From an uncultured Opitutia bacterium (GTDB taxonomy: Bacteria > Verrucomicrobiota > Verrucomicrobiia > Opitutales > UBA953), in assembly GCA_903868455.1 (NCBI GenBank), contig CAIPVK010000189.1:1-38740 (forward strand): a stretch of DNA of 38,740 nt, read 5' to 3'. The notes under the pieces are model-generated. The model was not told the origin of the DNA. It searched no databases and saw nothing but the letters and a program-made list of their open reading frames with translations. The translations under genes were made by a program, and so were the position numbers. Below are positions 14,841-23,676 of this stretch, piece after piece. The first letter of the stretch is position 1, and every line of letters starts with the position of its first letter.

Positions 14841-16208
14841 TCAGCGCCTCCTCTGTCCCTTCGGCGGACTGGCCTTCGGATCGTAGGCGGGGTTGGGTTG
14901 GTCGGCGAGGAAGGCGCCGGTCGCGCGCTGCCAAGCCGTCAGCTTGGCCTTCATCTCCTCCAGGCGGCGCGGCTCGGCGGCGGCGAGATTGCGGCTCTCG
15001 GAGGGATCCTCGCGGAGGTTGTAGAGCTCGTAGGTCGGCCCCGCGAACTTGTGGATGAGCTTGAAGTCGCCGTCGCGCATCAGGCTCATCGGCTCGCCCT
15101 TGCCGATATAGCACGGGAAGTGCCAGAAGAGCGGCCGGGCCGCCAGCGAACCGCCCGAGCGGAGCGCGGGCAGGAGGCTGACGCCGTCCACCGGCTGGTC
15201 CTTGGGCAGGGCGACGCCGGCGGCCTCGAGCGCGGTCGGGAAAAGGTCCATGCCGAGCACCGGCGACTCCAGGGTCTTGCCGGCGGGGATGACGCCGGGC
15301 CAGCGCGCGGCGCCGGGCACGCGGATGCCGCCCTCGTAGAGGAGGCCCTTGCTGCCGCGCAGGGGCGCGACCACGGAGGGCATGCCGCCGTTGTCGCTCG
15401 TGAAGAGGACGAGCGTGTCGCGGTCCAGGCCGAGCGAGGCGAGCGCGGCCATGAGCCGGCCGAAGTTGGCATCCACCGCCTCGACGCTGGCGGCGTAGGC
15501 GGGATCCTGGGAGGCCGAGCCGGCCTGGGCGGCCTTGCGACGATACTTCTCGAGCAGCTCGGGCTTGGGGTCGAGGGGCTCGTGCACCGAGTGATCGGCG
15601 AAGTAGAGGAAGAAGGGCTTGCCCTTCTGCTTCCCGACCCAGGCGATGGCCTCGTCGGTGAGCGCGTCGCTCAGGTAGCGCCCCTTGGCGTCCTTGTAGG
15701 CGTCCTTGGCGAAACCGAGGTCCTCCGGCCGACGATAGAGGTCGAAACCCTGGCCGGTCGGGCTCCCCGAGGCGCCGGCGCGGCCCCGGCCGAGGTTCCA
15801 CATGCCGACGAGGGCGGTCGAGTAGCCCTGAGCCTTCAGCGCCTCGGCCAGGTTCGTCGTGCGGGTCGGCAGCTCGTCGGACCCGCGGGTCGACATCACG
15901 CGCATGTGCGCCTGGCCCGGGGCGTAGCGCTCGTCGACGACCGTGTAGACGCCGTGGCGGGGCGTGTATTGGCCGGTGAGGAGGCAGGCCCGGCTCGGCG
16001 CGCAGTTGGGGGCGCTGGCGTAGCACTGCGCGAAACGGACGCCTTCCTGGGCGAAGCGGTCGAGGTGGGGGGTCTCGACGAAGCGGTTGCCGGCGAACCC
16101 GGTGTCGCGCCAGCCCATGTCATCCATCAGCACGACCACGATGTTGGGCCGCTGGGCGGCGGCGAGCGACGACGCCAGGCAGGCCAGCAGGAGGGCGAGG
16201 CGGCTCAT
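14841..16208 (-). CDS. Secreted sulfatase with altered substrate-binding motif
   Basis: A 455-residue type I sulfatase with a Sec signal peptide (to about residue 18, SSLAAAQ). Calcium ligands D29-D30 and D272-N273 (FTSDNGG) are present, as is the formylglycine signature CAPSRACLLTG with the modifiable Cys69. H206/H209 in ADHSVHEPL and K287 in GSKGLLYEGGIRVP are also kept. However, the normally near-invariant GKWHLG is GMWNLG (M136, N138), removing the Lys and His that contact the sulfate/formylglycine. The reading was confirmed on the complementary strand at 15781-15830. It may have changed specificity or reduced activity. Substrates of this class in Verrucomicrobia are usually algal or mucin sulfated glycans. 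It starts in ATGA overlap with the metallophosphatase stop. Confidence 0.92.
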   Translation of the reverse strand: MSRLALLLACLASSLAAAQRPNIVVVLMDDMGWRDTGFAGNRFVETPHLDRFAQEGVRFAQCYASAPNCAPSRACLLTGQYTPRHGVYTVVDERYAPGQAHMRVMSTRGSDELPTRTTNLAEALKAQGYSTALVGMWNLGRGRAGASGSPTGQGFDLYRRPEDLGFAKDAYKDAKGRYLSDALTDEAIAWVGKQKGKPFFLYFADHSVHEPLDPKPELLEKYRRKAAQAGSASQDPAYAASVEAVDANFGRLMAALASLGLDRDTLVLFTSDNGGMPSVVAPLRGSKGLLYEGGIRVPGAARWPGVIPAGKTLESPVLGMDLFPTALEAAGVALPKDQPVDGVSLLPALRSGGSLAARPLFWHFPCYIGKGEPMSLMRDGDFKLIHKFAGPTYELYNLREDPSESRNLAAAEPRRLEEMKAKLTAWQRATGAFLADQPNPAYDPKASPPKGQRRR

Positions 16209-17821
16209 CGGGGCTTCACCACGTAGCTGTGGGCGACGGCGCCGTGGCGGCGGTCGACGGACTCATCCTTGGGGAGGAAGGTCCGCACATACTCGACCTT
16301 CACCTCGGCGGGGGAGACCGAGACGCGGACGTAGCCCGAGTTCGGGAGGACGGGGCCGCCGGCGTAGCGGTCGGCGTTGAGGGCCTCGTAGGTGCTGTCC
16401 GAGGGCATCGGCAGCTCCTGGTAGACGACGCCGTCCTTCTCCTGGCGGCAGTAGAGGTGGTCGTGGCCCTGGAAGAAGACGCTGACCTTGTGCTTGGCCA
16501 TCAGCTGGTGGACGGGCAGTTCCCAGCCGGGGCGCTTCTGGGCGAACGTGCCGCCCTTGCCCTTGCCGCCCCACTCGTAGAGCTCGGCCTCCTCGACCCC
16601 GCCGCGGCCGGTGCCGAGGACGTGGTGGGCGAAGACGAACTTATGGCGGGCCTTGCTCTGCTCGAGGGTCCGCTTGAGCCAGGCGTACTGGGCGTCGCCG
16701 AGGGTGATGCCCCACCAATCGCGATCGCGGCCCTTGCCGCCGCCGCGGGTGTCCTCGCCCTTGAACCCGCTGTCCACGAGGGCGGGCGAGTGCCAGTAGT
16801 TGTCGAGGATGACGAACAGGGCGTCGCCCCAGGTCCAGGCGCAGTAGCTGCGCAGCTCGCCGATGTCCTTCCAGGGCGTCGGGTCGCCGCTGTGGAAGGC
16901 GCCGGCCTTCGGCGTGGGGTAGAACCGGTTGCGGGCCACCTGGGCGCCCACGGCCACGGCGCGGCGGTCGTCGGTCTGGCTGTAGTTGTAGAGCGAGGCC
17001 TGCTCGTGGTTGCCGTTGAGGAGGAAGAGGGGGGCGGTCTGGCCGACGATGCCGAGGAAGGGGCGCTGGAGGACGTAGGGGGCGGCGAGGGACTCCGGGC
17101 TGATCGTGCGGACCTGCTCCACGCTGAAGTCGTCGCCCATGCAGATATGGAAGTCGGGCCGGGAGGCGGCCGCGTGGGCGAGGGTCCGGGCGTAGAGCTC
17201 CGGATTCGAGACCTTGCCCATGCGCTCGGGGTGCGAGTCGCCCTGGATCGTGAACGTGAAGGCGCTGCCCGGGGCCCGCTGGGTCGAGAACCCCTGCTCG
17301 GGGCGGGCGGCGAAGGCGGGGGCGCCGGCCTTGCGATGGTGGAGGCGATAATGGACGCGGCTGTCGGGACGAAGGCCGTCCACCTCCACCTCGACGGGCT
17401 GGCCCGCGGGAAGGGCGGTCACGGCGGTCTTGCGGTCATACTTGCCCGGCGCGGCGCCGATCTCGAGGTAGGCCTCCGAGGCGGTGGGCGCGAGCAGGCT
17501 GAAGGTGGCCGAGTTGGCCGTCACCCGGCCCAGCACGACCGAGAGCGCGTTCTGGTCGGCGTGCTCGGCGGGAACCACGAAGGCTCCCTTGCCCTCGCCT
17601 CGGCCGCCGCCGGCGCCGCCGCGTTTCCCTCCCTTGCCCTCCTTGCCGCCCTTGGCGGGAGCCGCGGGGGTCGCGGGCTCGGCGGCGCGGGCGCCGGCCG
17701 CCATGGCCCCGAGGAGACCGAGGGCGCCCAGGAACCAGCGCCGGCCATGTTGGGGCAAGGCGGGGATGAAGAAGGGATTGGGGCGTTCGGAAGGGGGCTG
17801 GCCCTGGTCGCGCGGTTCCAT
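16205..17821 (-). CDS. Tat-exported calcineurin-like (purple acid-type) metallophosphoesterase
   Basis: A 538-residue exported phosphoesterase. The N-terminus has a twin-arginine signal (RRWFLG, residues 27-32, then a hydrophobic run to A47), followed by a Gly/Lys-rich low-complexity linker (about 50-80). Next is a fibronectin-III/PhoD-like beta domain (about 90-180; VLGRVTANSATFSLLAP) and the metallophosphatase core: GDSH, GDDF, GNHE, FAHH and GHDH motifs in order, giving the dinuclear metal site. Members hydrolyse phosphomonoesters or diesters in the periplasm. The 4-nt overlap with the sulfatase suggests the pair acts on the same extracellular sulfated/phosphorylated material. The leader in gene sense is C-rich (CCCCCAACTTTCCCTCC), no Shine-Dalgarno. 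Confidence 0.88.
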   Translation of the reverse strand: MEPRDQGQPPSERPNPFFIPALPQHGRRWFLGALGLLGAMAAGARAAEPATPAAPAKGGKEGKGGKRGGAGGGRGEGKGAFVVPAEHADQNALSVVLGRVTANSATFSLLAPTASEAYLEIGAAPGKYDRKTAVTALPAGQPVEVEVDGLRPDSRVHYRLHHRKAGAPAFAARPEQGFSTQRAPGSAFTFTIQGDSHPERMGKVSNPELYARTLAHAAASRPDFHICMGDDFSVEQVRTISPESLAAPYVLQRPFLGIVGQTAPLFLLNGNHEQASLYNYSQTDDRRAVAVGAQVARNRFYPTPKAGAFHSGDPTPWKDIGELRSYCAWTWGDALFVILDNYWHSPALVDSGFKGEDTRGGGKGRDRDWWGITLGDAQYAWLKRTLEQSKARHKFVFAHHVLGTGRGGVEEAELYEWGGKGKGGTFAQKRPGWELPVHQLMAKHKVSVFFQGHDHLYCRQEKDGVVYQELPMPSDSTYEALNADRYAGGPVLPNSGYVRVSVSPAEVKVEYVRTFLPKDESVDRRHGAVAHSYVVKPR

Positions 17822-18295
17822 GCGATTTGAACCCCCGGAAGGAGGGAAAGTTGGGGGTGTTGGGGGCAGATATCAGACGGCAGACGCTAGAGGCCAGAGG
17901 GGTACCTAATGGCTCATCTATACTTAAAATCTGATATCTGAAATCTATCCCAGGTAGGGCTGGTTCGCCGAGCCGGCCGTCTTGCTAGAAAAGCTGGCAA
18001 AAGCTGGGAACGGCTGGAAAGAGCTGGAGACTAGGATACGGTGGATGACGAGGAGCCGGAGGACTATCTACCGGGGCCGAAGGCCCCTCCGCTAGCCCGC
18101 TGATACCGCTTGTACCGCTGATCAAGCCGCTGCCACCGCTGTTACCGCCAAAACCGCTGAGGGCGATGTCAGAGGCCGGTTAGGAAAAGGCGGTCGGCTC
18201 GGCGAGCCGCCCCTACCAATCCCCTAGCCCCCTATTCCCCTAGCCCCCTAGTCCCCTATTCCCCTAGTCCCCAATTCCCCTAGTCCCCAATTCCC
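17822..18295. repeat. Repeat-filled gap between glgP and metallophosphatase genes
   Basis: No gene seen. It contains a TATCAGA/TCTGATA inverted pair (17870-17946), partial P1 palindromes (17953-17979 and 18189-18217), AAGCTGG units (17990-18025), the GGGGCCGAAGGCCCC hairpin with CTACCG and CCACCGCTG units (18070-18160), and a long C-rich array of CCCCTAGTCCCC/CCCCTATTCCCC (18219-18300) that is G-rich in the sense of the glgP transcript and overlaps its stop. Confidence 0.7.
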
Positions 18296-20863
18296 CTATC
18301 CCCTCACCGGCTTAACATCCCAAATCTCCCTCGCATACTCCGCGATCGTCCGGTCGGAGGAGAACTTGCCCATCCGGGCGGTGTTGAGGATGGCCATGCG
18401 GGCCCAGCGACGGCGGTCGCGGAAGGCCGCGGCGGCGCGATCCTGGGCCTCGATGTAGGCGCGGAAGTCGGCCAGCACGAGATAGGGGTCGCCGCCGTCG
18501 AGCAGGCCGTGGACCACGGGGGCGAGCAGCCCAGGCTGGCCGGGCGTGAAGGCGTCCGAGGCCAGCCAATCGAGGACGGCCTTGAGCTCGGGGTCGGCCT
18601 CGGCCGTCGCGCGCGGGTCGTAGCCGCGGGAGCGGAGCTCGGCGACCTCCTCGACCGTCAGGCCGAAGATGAAGATGTTGTCGTCGCCGACCTCCTCGAG
18701 GATCTCGACGTTGGCGCCGTCGAGCGTGCCGATGGTCAGGGCGCCGTTGAGGGCGAGCTTCATGTTGCCCGTGCCGGAGGCCTCCTTGCCGGCGGTGGAG
18801 ATCTGCTCGGAGAGGTCGGCCGCCGGGATGATGCGCTCTGCGAGCGTCACGCGGTAGTCGGGGAGGTAGACGACCTTGAGGCGGCCGCGCACGCGGGGGT
18901 CGGCGTTGATGACGGCGCCCACGCGGTTGATGGCGTGGATGATGTGCTTGGCCATCGCGTAGCCGGGCGCGGCCTTGGCGCCGAAGACGAAGGTGCGGGG
19001 GGTGACGTCGGCCGAGGGGTCGTTGAGGATCCGGCGGTAGAGCGCGAGGATATGCAGGAGGTTGAGGTGCTGGCGCTTGTACTCGTGCAGGCGCTTGATC
19101 TGGACGTCGAAGAGCGAGTCGGGGTCGACCTCGGTGCCGACCAGCTCGCGGATGACCTCGGCGAGGCGCAGCTTGTTGTCGCGTTTCACCGCGAGGAAGC
19201 GGTCCTGGAAGCGGCGGTCGTCCGCCACCGCCTCGAGCGCGCGCAGGCGCGAGAGGTCGGTGTCCCAGCCCGGGCCGGCGACCTCGTCGCAGAGGGCCGA
19301 GAGCCCGGGGTTGCAGGCGCGCAGCCAGCGGCGGGGCGTGATGCCGTTGGTCATGTTGACGATCTTGCCCGGGCTGAGCTCGTCGAACCCGCGCAGGAGG
19401 TTGGCCTTGAGCAGGCGGGTGTGGAGGGCGGCGACGCCGTTGACCTTGGAGGAGCCGACGATGGCGAGGTGGGCCATGCGGACGTGGCGGTGCGGGCCCT
19501 CGCCGATGAGGGAGAGCTCGGCCTTGCGGGCGCCGTCGCCCGGCCAGCGCGCCTCGACCTCCTCGAGGAAGCGGCGGTTGATCTCGTAGATGATCTGGAG
19601 GTGGCGGGGGACGACGCGGTTCAGGAGGTCGACGCCCCAGGTCTCGAGCGCCTCGGGCAGGAGGGTGTGGTTGGTGTAGTTGAAGATGCGCGTGACCTGC
19701 GACCACGCGTCGTCCCACGGGAGGCGATGGACGTCCACCAGCAGGCGCATCAGCTCCGCGACGGCGATGGCGGGGTGGGTGTCGTTGAGCTGCACCACGG
19801 CCTTGTCGGCCAGGTTGGCCCAGCCGGGGTTGCGCCGGCGGTGGCGGCGGAGGATGTCCTGCAGCGAGCAGGAGACGAAGAAGATCTGCTGGACGAGGCG
19901 CAGCTCCTTGCCCGCGGCCTTGCTGTCGTTGGGGTAGAGGACCTTGGAGACGGTCTCGCCCTCGATGCGCGAGCGCACGGCGTCGACGTAGTCGCCCTGG
20001 TCGAAGGCGCGGAAGTCGAACTCGGTGGTGGCCTTGGACTCCCAGAGGCGGAGGAAGTTGACGGTCGAGCCGCCCGCGCCGACCACGGGGATGTCCCACG
20101 GGATGCCGAGCAGGTCCTGGGTGTCGACGAGGTGGGGGGCGTAGTTGCCGCGGTCGTCGATGGCGTCGACCACCCTGCCGTAGAGCGGGACGCGGGCCTG
20201 GTACTCGGGGCGGCGGATCTTCCAGGGCGTGCCGCGCGCGAGCCAGTTGTCGGCCTCCTCGACCTGGCGGCCGTCGACGAAGGTCTGCCGGAAGAGGCCG
20301 AACTCGTAGTGGATGCCGTAGCCGATGGCCGGGAGGTCCATCGTGGCCAGCGAGTCGAGGAAGCAGGCGGCGAGGCGGCCGAGGCCGCCGTTGCCGAGGC
20401 CCATGTCGTTCTCCTCCTCGCAGACGTCGTCGAGGTCCTTGCCGAGCTCGGAGAGGGCGGTGCGGGCGGACTCCAGCATGCCGAGGTTGCTCAGGTTGTT
20501 CCGCAGCAGGCGGCCCATGAGATACTCGAGCGAGAGGTAGTGGACGCGGCGGACGTTGCCCGAGGCGTGGCGACCCTGCGTCTTGAGGAAGCGCTCCAGC
20601 ACCCGGTCGCGCAGCGCGAAGCAGGTCGCGAGCCACCAGTCCATCCGGATGGCCGTGGTGGTGTCGCGCGCCAGGGTGTAGGTCAGGTGGCGGAGGATGT
20701 CGGCCTTGAACGAGGCGGGGTCGCAGTTGTGGCAGTCGACGGCGAAGTCCGTCCCAGCGGGCAGCTTCACGGCCTTGGCGGCCTTCGCCCCGCTCCGTGC
20801 GGCCTTGGCCACGGGCTTGGCGGCTTTCTTGGACGCGAGGGACTTCTTGACGGTCTTGGCCAT
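18296..20863 (-). CDS. glgP: Glycogen/starch (alpha-glucan) phosphorylase
   Basis: An 855-residue GT35 phosphorylase that releases glucose-1-phosphate from alpha-1,4-glucans using pyridoxal phosphate. The PLP-lysine motif EASGTGNMK is intact (K702), as are the GLGNGGLGRLAACF substrate/cofactor region (154-167) and the VQLNDTHPA segment. Full length for the family. Odd feature: residues 1-37 are a Lys/Ala-rich tail (MAKTVKKSLASKKAAKPVAK and onward) like histone H1 or HC1-type chromatin proteins, preceding a normal phosphorylase start near VDCHNCDP. The tail would be highly basic and disordered. No other glycogen genes lie in the window. The leader is pyrimidine-rich on the gene strand; the trailer is a G-run array. 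No Shine-Dalgarno is evident. Confidence 0.95.
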   Translation of the reverse strand: MAKTVKKSLASKKAAKPVAKAARSGAKAAKAVKLPAGTDFAVDCHNCDPASFKADILRHLTYTLARDTTTAIRMDWWLATCFALRDRVLERFLKTQGRHASGNVRRVHYLSLEYLMGRLLRNNLSNLGMLESARTALSELGKDLDDVCEEENDMGLGNGGLGRLAACFLDSLATMDLPAIGYGIHYEFGLFRQTFVDGRQVEEADNWLARGTPWKIRRPEYQARVPLYGRVVDAIDDRGNYAPHLVDTQDLLGIPWDIPVVGAGGSTVNFLRLWESKATTEFDFRAFDQGDYVDAVRSRIEGETVSKVLYPNDSKAAGKELRLVQQIFFVSCSLQDILRRHRRRNPGWANLADKAVVQLNDTHPAIAVAELMRLLVDVHRLPWDDAWSQVTRIFNYTNHTLLPEALETWGVDLLNRVVPRHLQIIYEINRRFLEEVEARWPGDGARKAELSLIGEGPHRHVRMAHLAIVGSSKVNGVAALHTRLLKANLLRGFDELSPGKIVNMTNGITPRRWLRACNPGLSALCDEVAGPGWDTDLSRLRALEAVADDRRFQDRFLAVKRDNKLRLAEVIRELVGTEVDPDSLFDVQIKRLHEYKRQHLNLLHILALYRRILNDPSADVTPRTFVFGAKAAPGYAMAKHIIHAINRVGAVINADPRVRGRLKVVYLPDYRVTLAERIIPAADLSEQISTAGKEASGTGNMKLALNGALTIGTLDGANVEILEEVGDDNIFIFGLTVEEVAELRSRGYDPRATAEADPELKAVLDWLASDAFTPGQPGLLAPVVHGLLDGGDPYLVLADFRAYIEAQDRAAAAFRDRRRWARMAILNTARMGKFSSDRTIAEYAREIWDVKPVRG

Positions 20864-21281
20864 GGTCGGATGCCGTCATTTTGCCCGCCACGCGAAGCCT
20901 CAGGCGAGGAAAAAGGGGTGGTTGGAACGAAGAGCGAAAAACGAAGAACGAAGAGGCTGAAGGGGACTAGGGGGATGGGGGAATAGGGGATGGGATTGGG
21001 AGAATTAAAAATTAAGAATTAAGAATTAAAGAGGGTGGGTCAGGGGCTGACGAAAGGTCGGCACCCTGTGCGATTTTCGACTCTTCGCACTTCGTCACCC
21101 CTCCCCCTCCTCCCCCTCCTCCCCATCCTCCGCCTCCTCCCCTTCCTCCGCCTCCTCGTCATCGTCGTCTTCCTCGTCCTCCTCGTCATCCCCCATCCCG
21201 CTATCCCCCTAGTCCCCCATTCCCCTATCCCCCTTCATCTTTTCATCCCTTCATCCCTGCATCTCTTCATCCCTTCCTCTC
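20864..21281. repeat. Repeat-filled gap between glgP and aas
   Basis: No gene seen. From the glgP side: AACGAAGAGCG/AACGAAGA units, a G-run array (20962-21000), an AT-rich stretch of AATTAAGAATTAAG direct repeats (21000-21030), a short unique segment (21040-21095), CTCCTCCCC/CTCCGCCTC units (21100-21185), a C-run array (21187-21232) and CTTCATCCC units up to the aas stop. The G-run and C-run arrays are inverted relative to each other. Confidence 0.7.
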
Positions 21282-23594
21282 CTACACCCTTGCCATCTCC
21301 CTGATCGCCCTCAGATCCAGCTTCCCCGTCCCGAGCACCGGAATCGCCGGCACCCGGACGAAGGTCTTCGGGATCCAGAGGTTCGGAAGGCCCGCGGCGA
21401 CCAAGCCCTCGCGGATGCGCTCGGGGTCGAGGTCGACGGCGTGGAGCACGACCAGTTGCTCGCCCTTGGCGTCGTCCGGCCGTCCCGCGACCGCCAAGGG
21501 AATCGTGCCCTCGGCGGCCGCCGGGATGAGGCGAAGCAGAGCCTCCTCGACCGTGCCATGGGGGACCATCTCGCCGCCGACCTTGGAGAAGCGGCTGAGG
21601 CGCCCCTCGAGGTGCAGGAAGCCGTCGTCATCCAGGCGCCCGAGGTCGCCCGTCACATACCAGCCGTCGCGATGCGCCTCGGCCGTGCGGACGGGATCGT
21701 CGAGGTAACCGCCGAAGAGGTTGGCGCCCCGGACGAGGAGCAAGCCGGTCGAGCCCGCGGGCACCTCGGCGCCCGTCTCGGGATCGACGAAGCGGACGGC
21801 CACGCCGTTGACGGGGCGGCCCACGGAGCCCGGACGGTTGCCGCGCCACGCGCCGCCGGGGGCGCGCGGGTCGGCGAGGTCGGGCACGTTGACGGCGAGG
21901 ACGGGGCTCGCCTCGGTCGTGCCGTAGCCCTCGAGCAGGGGCGTGGCCAGCGAGCGGTCCCAGGCCTCGACCAAGTCGGCCGGCACCTTCTCCGCCCCGG
22001 CCACCGCCCACTCGAGCGCGGCGAGGTCCTCCGCCTTCGCCTTGCGCAGCCAGGGCCGCAGGAAGGTGGGCGTGCCGACCGTGACCGTGGCGCCCTCCTC
22101 GCGGGCGGCGGCGACGTTCGCCGCGGTGTCGACGGGCGACGGCAGGGTGATGAGCGTGGTGTCGCGCGAGAGGGCGTACCAGACGCCGACCGTGAAGCCG
22201 AAGGAATGGAAGACGGGCAGGCTGCAGAGGAGGCGCGCGCGCCTCGGCACCGCGCCTGAGTCGTCGATCTGCGAGAGGTTCGCGAGCAGGTTGGCGTGGG
22301 TGAGCGGCACGCCCTTGGGCTCGCCCGAGCTGCCGCTCGTGAAGAGCAGGCCGGCCTCGCGGTCGCCGCCCTCGCGCGGCAGCCCGAGCACGAGCGGCAC
22401 AAGGTCGGAAGGCGTCAGGCGCACGAGCAGGACCAGCGCGGCGATCTTCCAGCGCGGGAGCGCCTTGAGCTCGTCCGCGACGTCAAGGACGGCGTCCGAC
22501 CAAGGGAAGTCGGCGAAGCGCTCGCCGACCTTCGCGCGGAAGGCCGAGGCCGTGAGCATCGTCCGCACCCCCGAGCGCCGCAGGCAGGACTCGGCGGCGG
22601 CCCGGCCGATGGTGAAGTTGAGGTTCACCGGCACCTTGCCGGCGAAGGCGCAGGCGAGGTTGGCGACCGCGGCGCCGATGCCCGCGGGGAGGACGACGCC
22701 GACGCGGGCCTCCGGCAGGCGACGCAGGCGACGCGCGAGCAACCAGGCGAGGGCCAGGGTGACCGCGCCCGAGAGCGCCCGGCGGCCGGCCGTGCGGTCC
22801 ACGATCACCTCGCGCCCGGCGCGGCGGGCGAGACCCTTGGCGACCTCGGCCGCGAGATGGCCGCGGAAGGAAGGCCGGCTCGCCACCAACTCGGAGCCGA
22901 CATCCAGGAGCCGCAGGCGGGCGGACGCCGCCTCGGCCGCCGGGAAGGGCTTGCCATAGGCCACGCCGACCTCGCGCCGCAGCCCGCGCGGCCACTTCCA
23001 GAAGAGCCGGCCCTCGCTGAGGCTCAGGATCGAGCCCCACTTGCCATCGACCCAGGCGGGCACCACCGGGCAGCCGGCGCGGCGGGCGATGACCTCGAAA
23101 CCGCCGCGCAGGTCCATCAGGGCGCCGGTGCGGGTGACGTGCCCCTCGGGGAAGATGCAGACGACCTCGCCCCGGCGCAGGGCCTCCACGGCCTTGGCGA
23201 GGGCGTCCTTGGCCTTGGTCTCGTCGACCGGGATGGTCCCCATCAGGCGCATCACCCGGCGCATCACCGGCACGCGCTCGAAACCCTCCCAGGACAGGAA
23301 GCGGACGGGACGGGGCGAGAAGGTGCCGATGAGGACGGGGTCGAGGTAGGAGACGTGGTTGCAGACGATCAGGACGCCGCCCGAGTCGGGAAGGTTGGAA
23401 ACCCCGCGCACCCGCACGCCGTAGAAGCAGCGGACGAAGATCAGGCAGAGGGTCTGCACCCCGCAGTAGAACCACCCCATCTCGGGATGGCGCCGCGCCA
23501 TCCGCCAGGCGTAGACCAGGAGAAAGGTCGCCGCGCCCACGGCCACGAACGCCGCGAGCAGGGCGAGCAGGAACAGGGCGGCGAAGACCGGCAT
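21282..23594 (-). CDS. aas: Fused lysophospholipid acyltransferase / acyl-ACP (acyl-CoA) synthetase
   Basis: A 770-residue two-domain membrane protein resembling E. coli Aas. After an N-terminal transmembrane segment (5-30) comes a PlsC-type acyltransferase with NHVSYLD (H80, D85) and FPEGHVTRTG. The second half is an adenylate-forming synthetase: LLFTSGSSGEPKGVPLTH (AMP-binding P-loop), YGTTEASP, and TGDLGRLDDDGFLHLEGR with the C-terminal hinge. Role: reacylation of lysophospholipids and activation of fatty acids for membrane phospholipid turnover. The frame opens at 23630, but ATG 23594 (MPVFAALFLL) is preferred: it starts the hydrophobic helix and has AAGGGTAGGG upstream, one of the few Shine-Dalgarno-like sites here. 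Its trailer is ATGAAGGGATG purine-rich on the gene strand. Confidence 0.9.
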   Translation of the reverse strand: MPVFAALFLLALLAAFVAVGAATFLLVYAWRMARRHPEMGWFYCGVQTLCLIFVRCFYGVRVRGVSNLPDSGGVLIVCNHVSYLDPVLIGTFSPRPVRFLSWEGFERVPVMRRVMRLMGTIPVDETKAKDALAKAVEALRRGEVVCIFPEGHVTRTGALMDLRGGFEVIARRAGCPVVPAWVDGKWGSILSLSEGRLFWKWPRGLRREVGVAYGKPFPAAEAASARLRLLDVGSELVASRPSFRGHLAAEVAKGLARRAGREVIVDRTAGRRALSGAVTLALAWLLARRLRRLPEARVGVVLPAGIGAAVANLACAFAGKVPVNLNFTIGRAAAESCLRRSGVRTMLTASAFRAKVGERFADFPWSDAVLDVADELKALPRWKIAALVLLVRLTPSDLVPLVLGLPREGGDREAGLLFTSGSSGEPKGVPLTHANLLANLSQIDDSGAVPRRARLLCSLPVFHSFGFTVGVWYALSRDTTLITLPSPVDTAANVAAAREEGATVTVGTPTFLRPWLRKAKAEDLAALEWAVAGAEKVPADLVEAWDRSLATPLLEGYGTTEASPVLAVNVPDLADPRAPGGAWRGNRPGSVGRPVNGVAVRFVDPETGAEVPAGSTGLLLVRGANLFGGYLDDPVRTAEAHRDGWYVTGDLGRLDDDGFLHLEGRLSRFSKVGGEMVPHGTVEEALLRLIPAAAEGTIPLAVAGRPDDAKGEQLVVLHAVDLDPERIREGLVAAGLPNLWIPKTFVRVPAIPVLGTGKLDLRAIREMARV

Positions 23595-23656
23595 CGGCCC
23601 TACCCTTCCCCAGCCGCCCACCAAGGGCAACCCTTAGAAAACTCCCCTCCCTAATC

Positions 23657-23676
23657 GGGGTTTACCCGAAAACCCC
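23657..23676 (+). promoter_or_regulatory. Inverted repeat abutting a start codon
   Basis: GGGGTTT (23657-23663) and AAACCCC (23670-23676) are perfect complements with a 6-nt loop; the last C is adjacent to ATG 23677. It could be a protein operator in the aas divergent region or an mRNA hairpin controlling initiation. No Shine-Dalgarno is present. Confidence 0.35.

Noticed and set aside
18312..20891. 859-codon minus frame and 825-codon plus frame overlapping glgP
   Set aside because: Out-of-frame shadows rich in Arg/Pro/Gly or Val/Glu/Asp; glgP has complete catalytic motifs.
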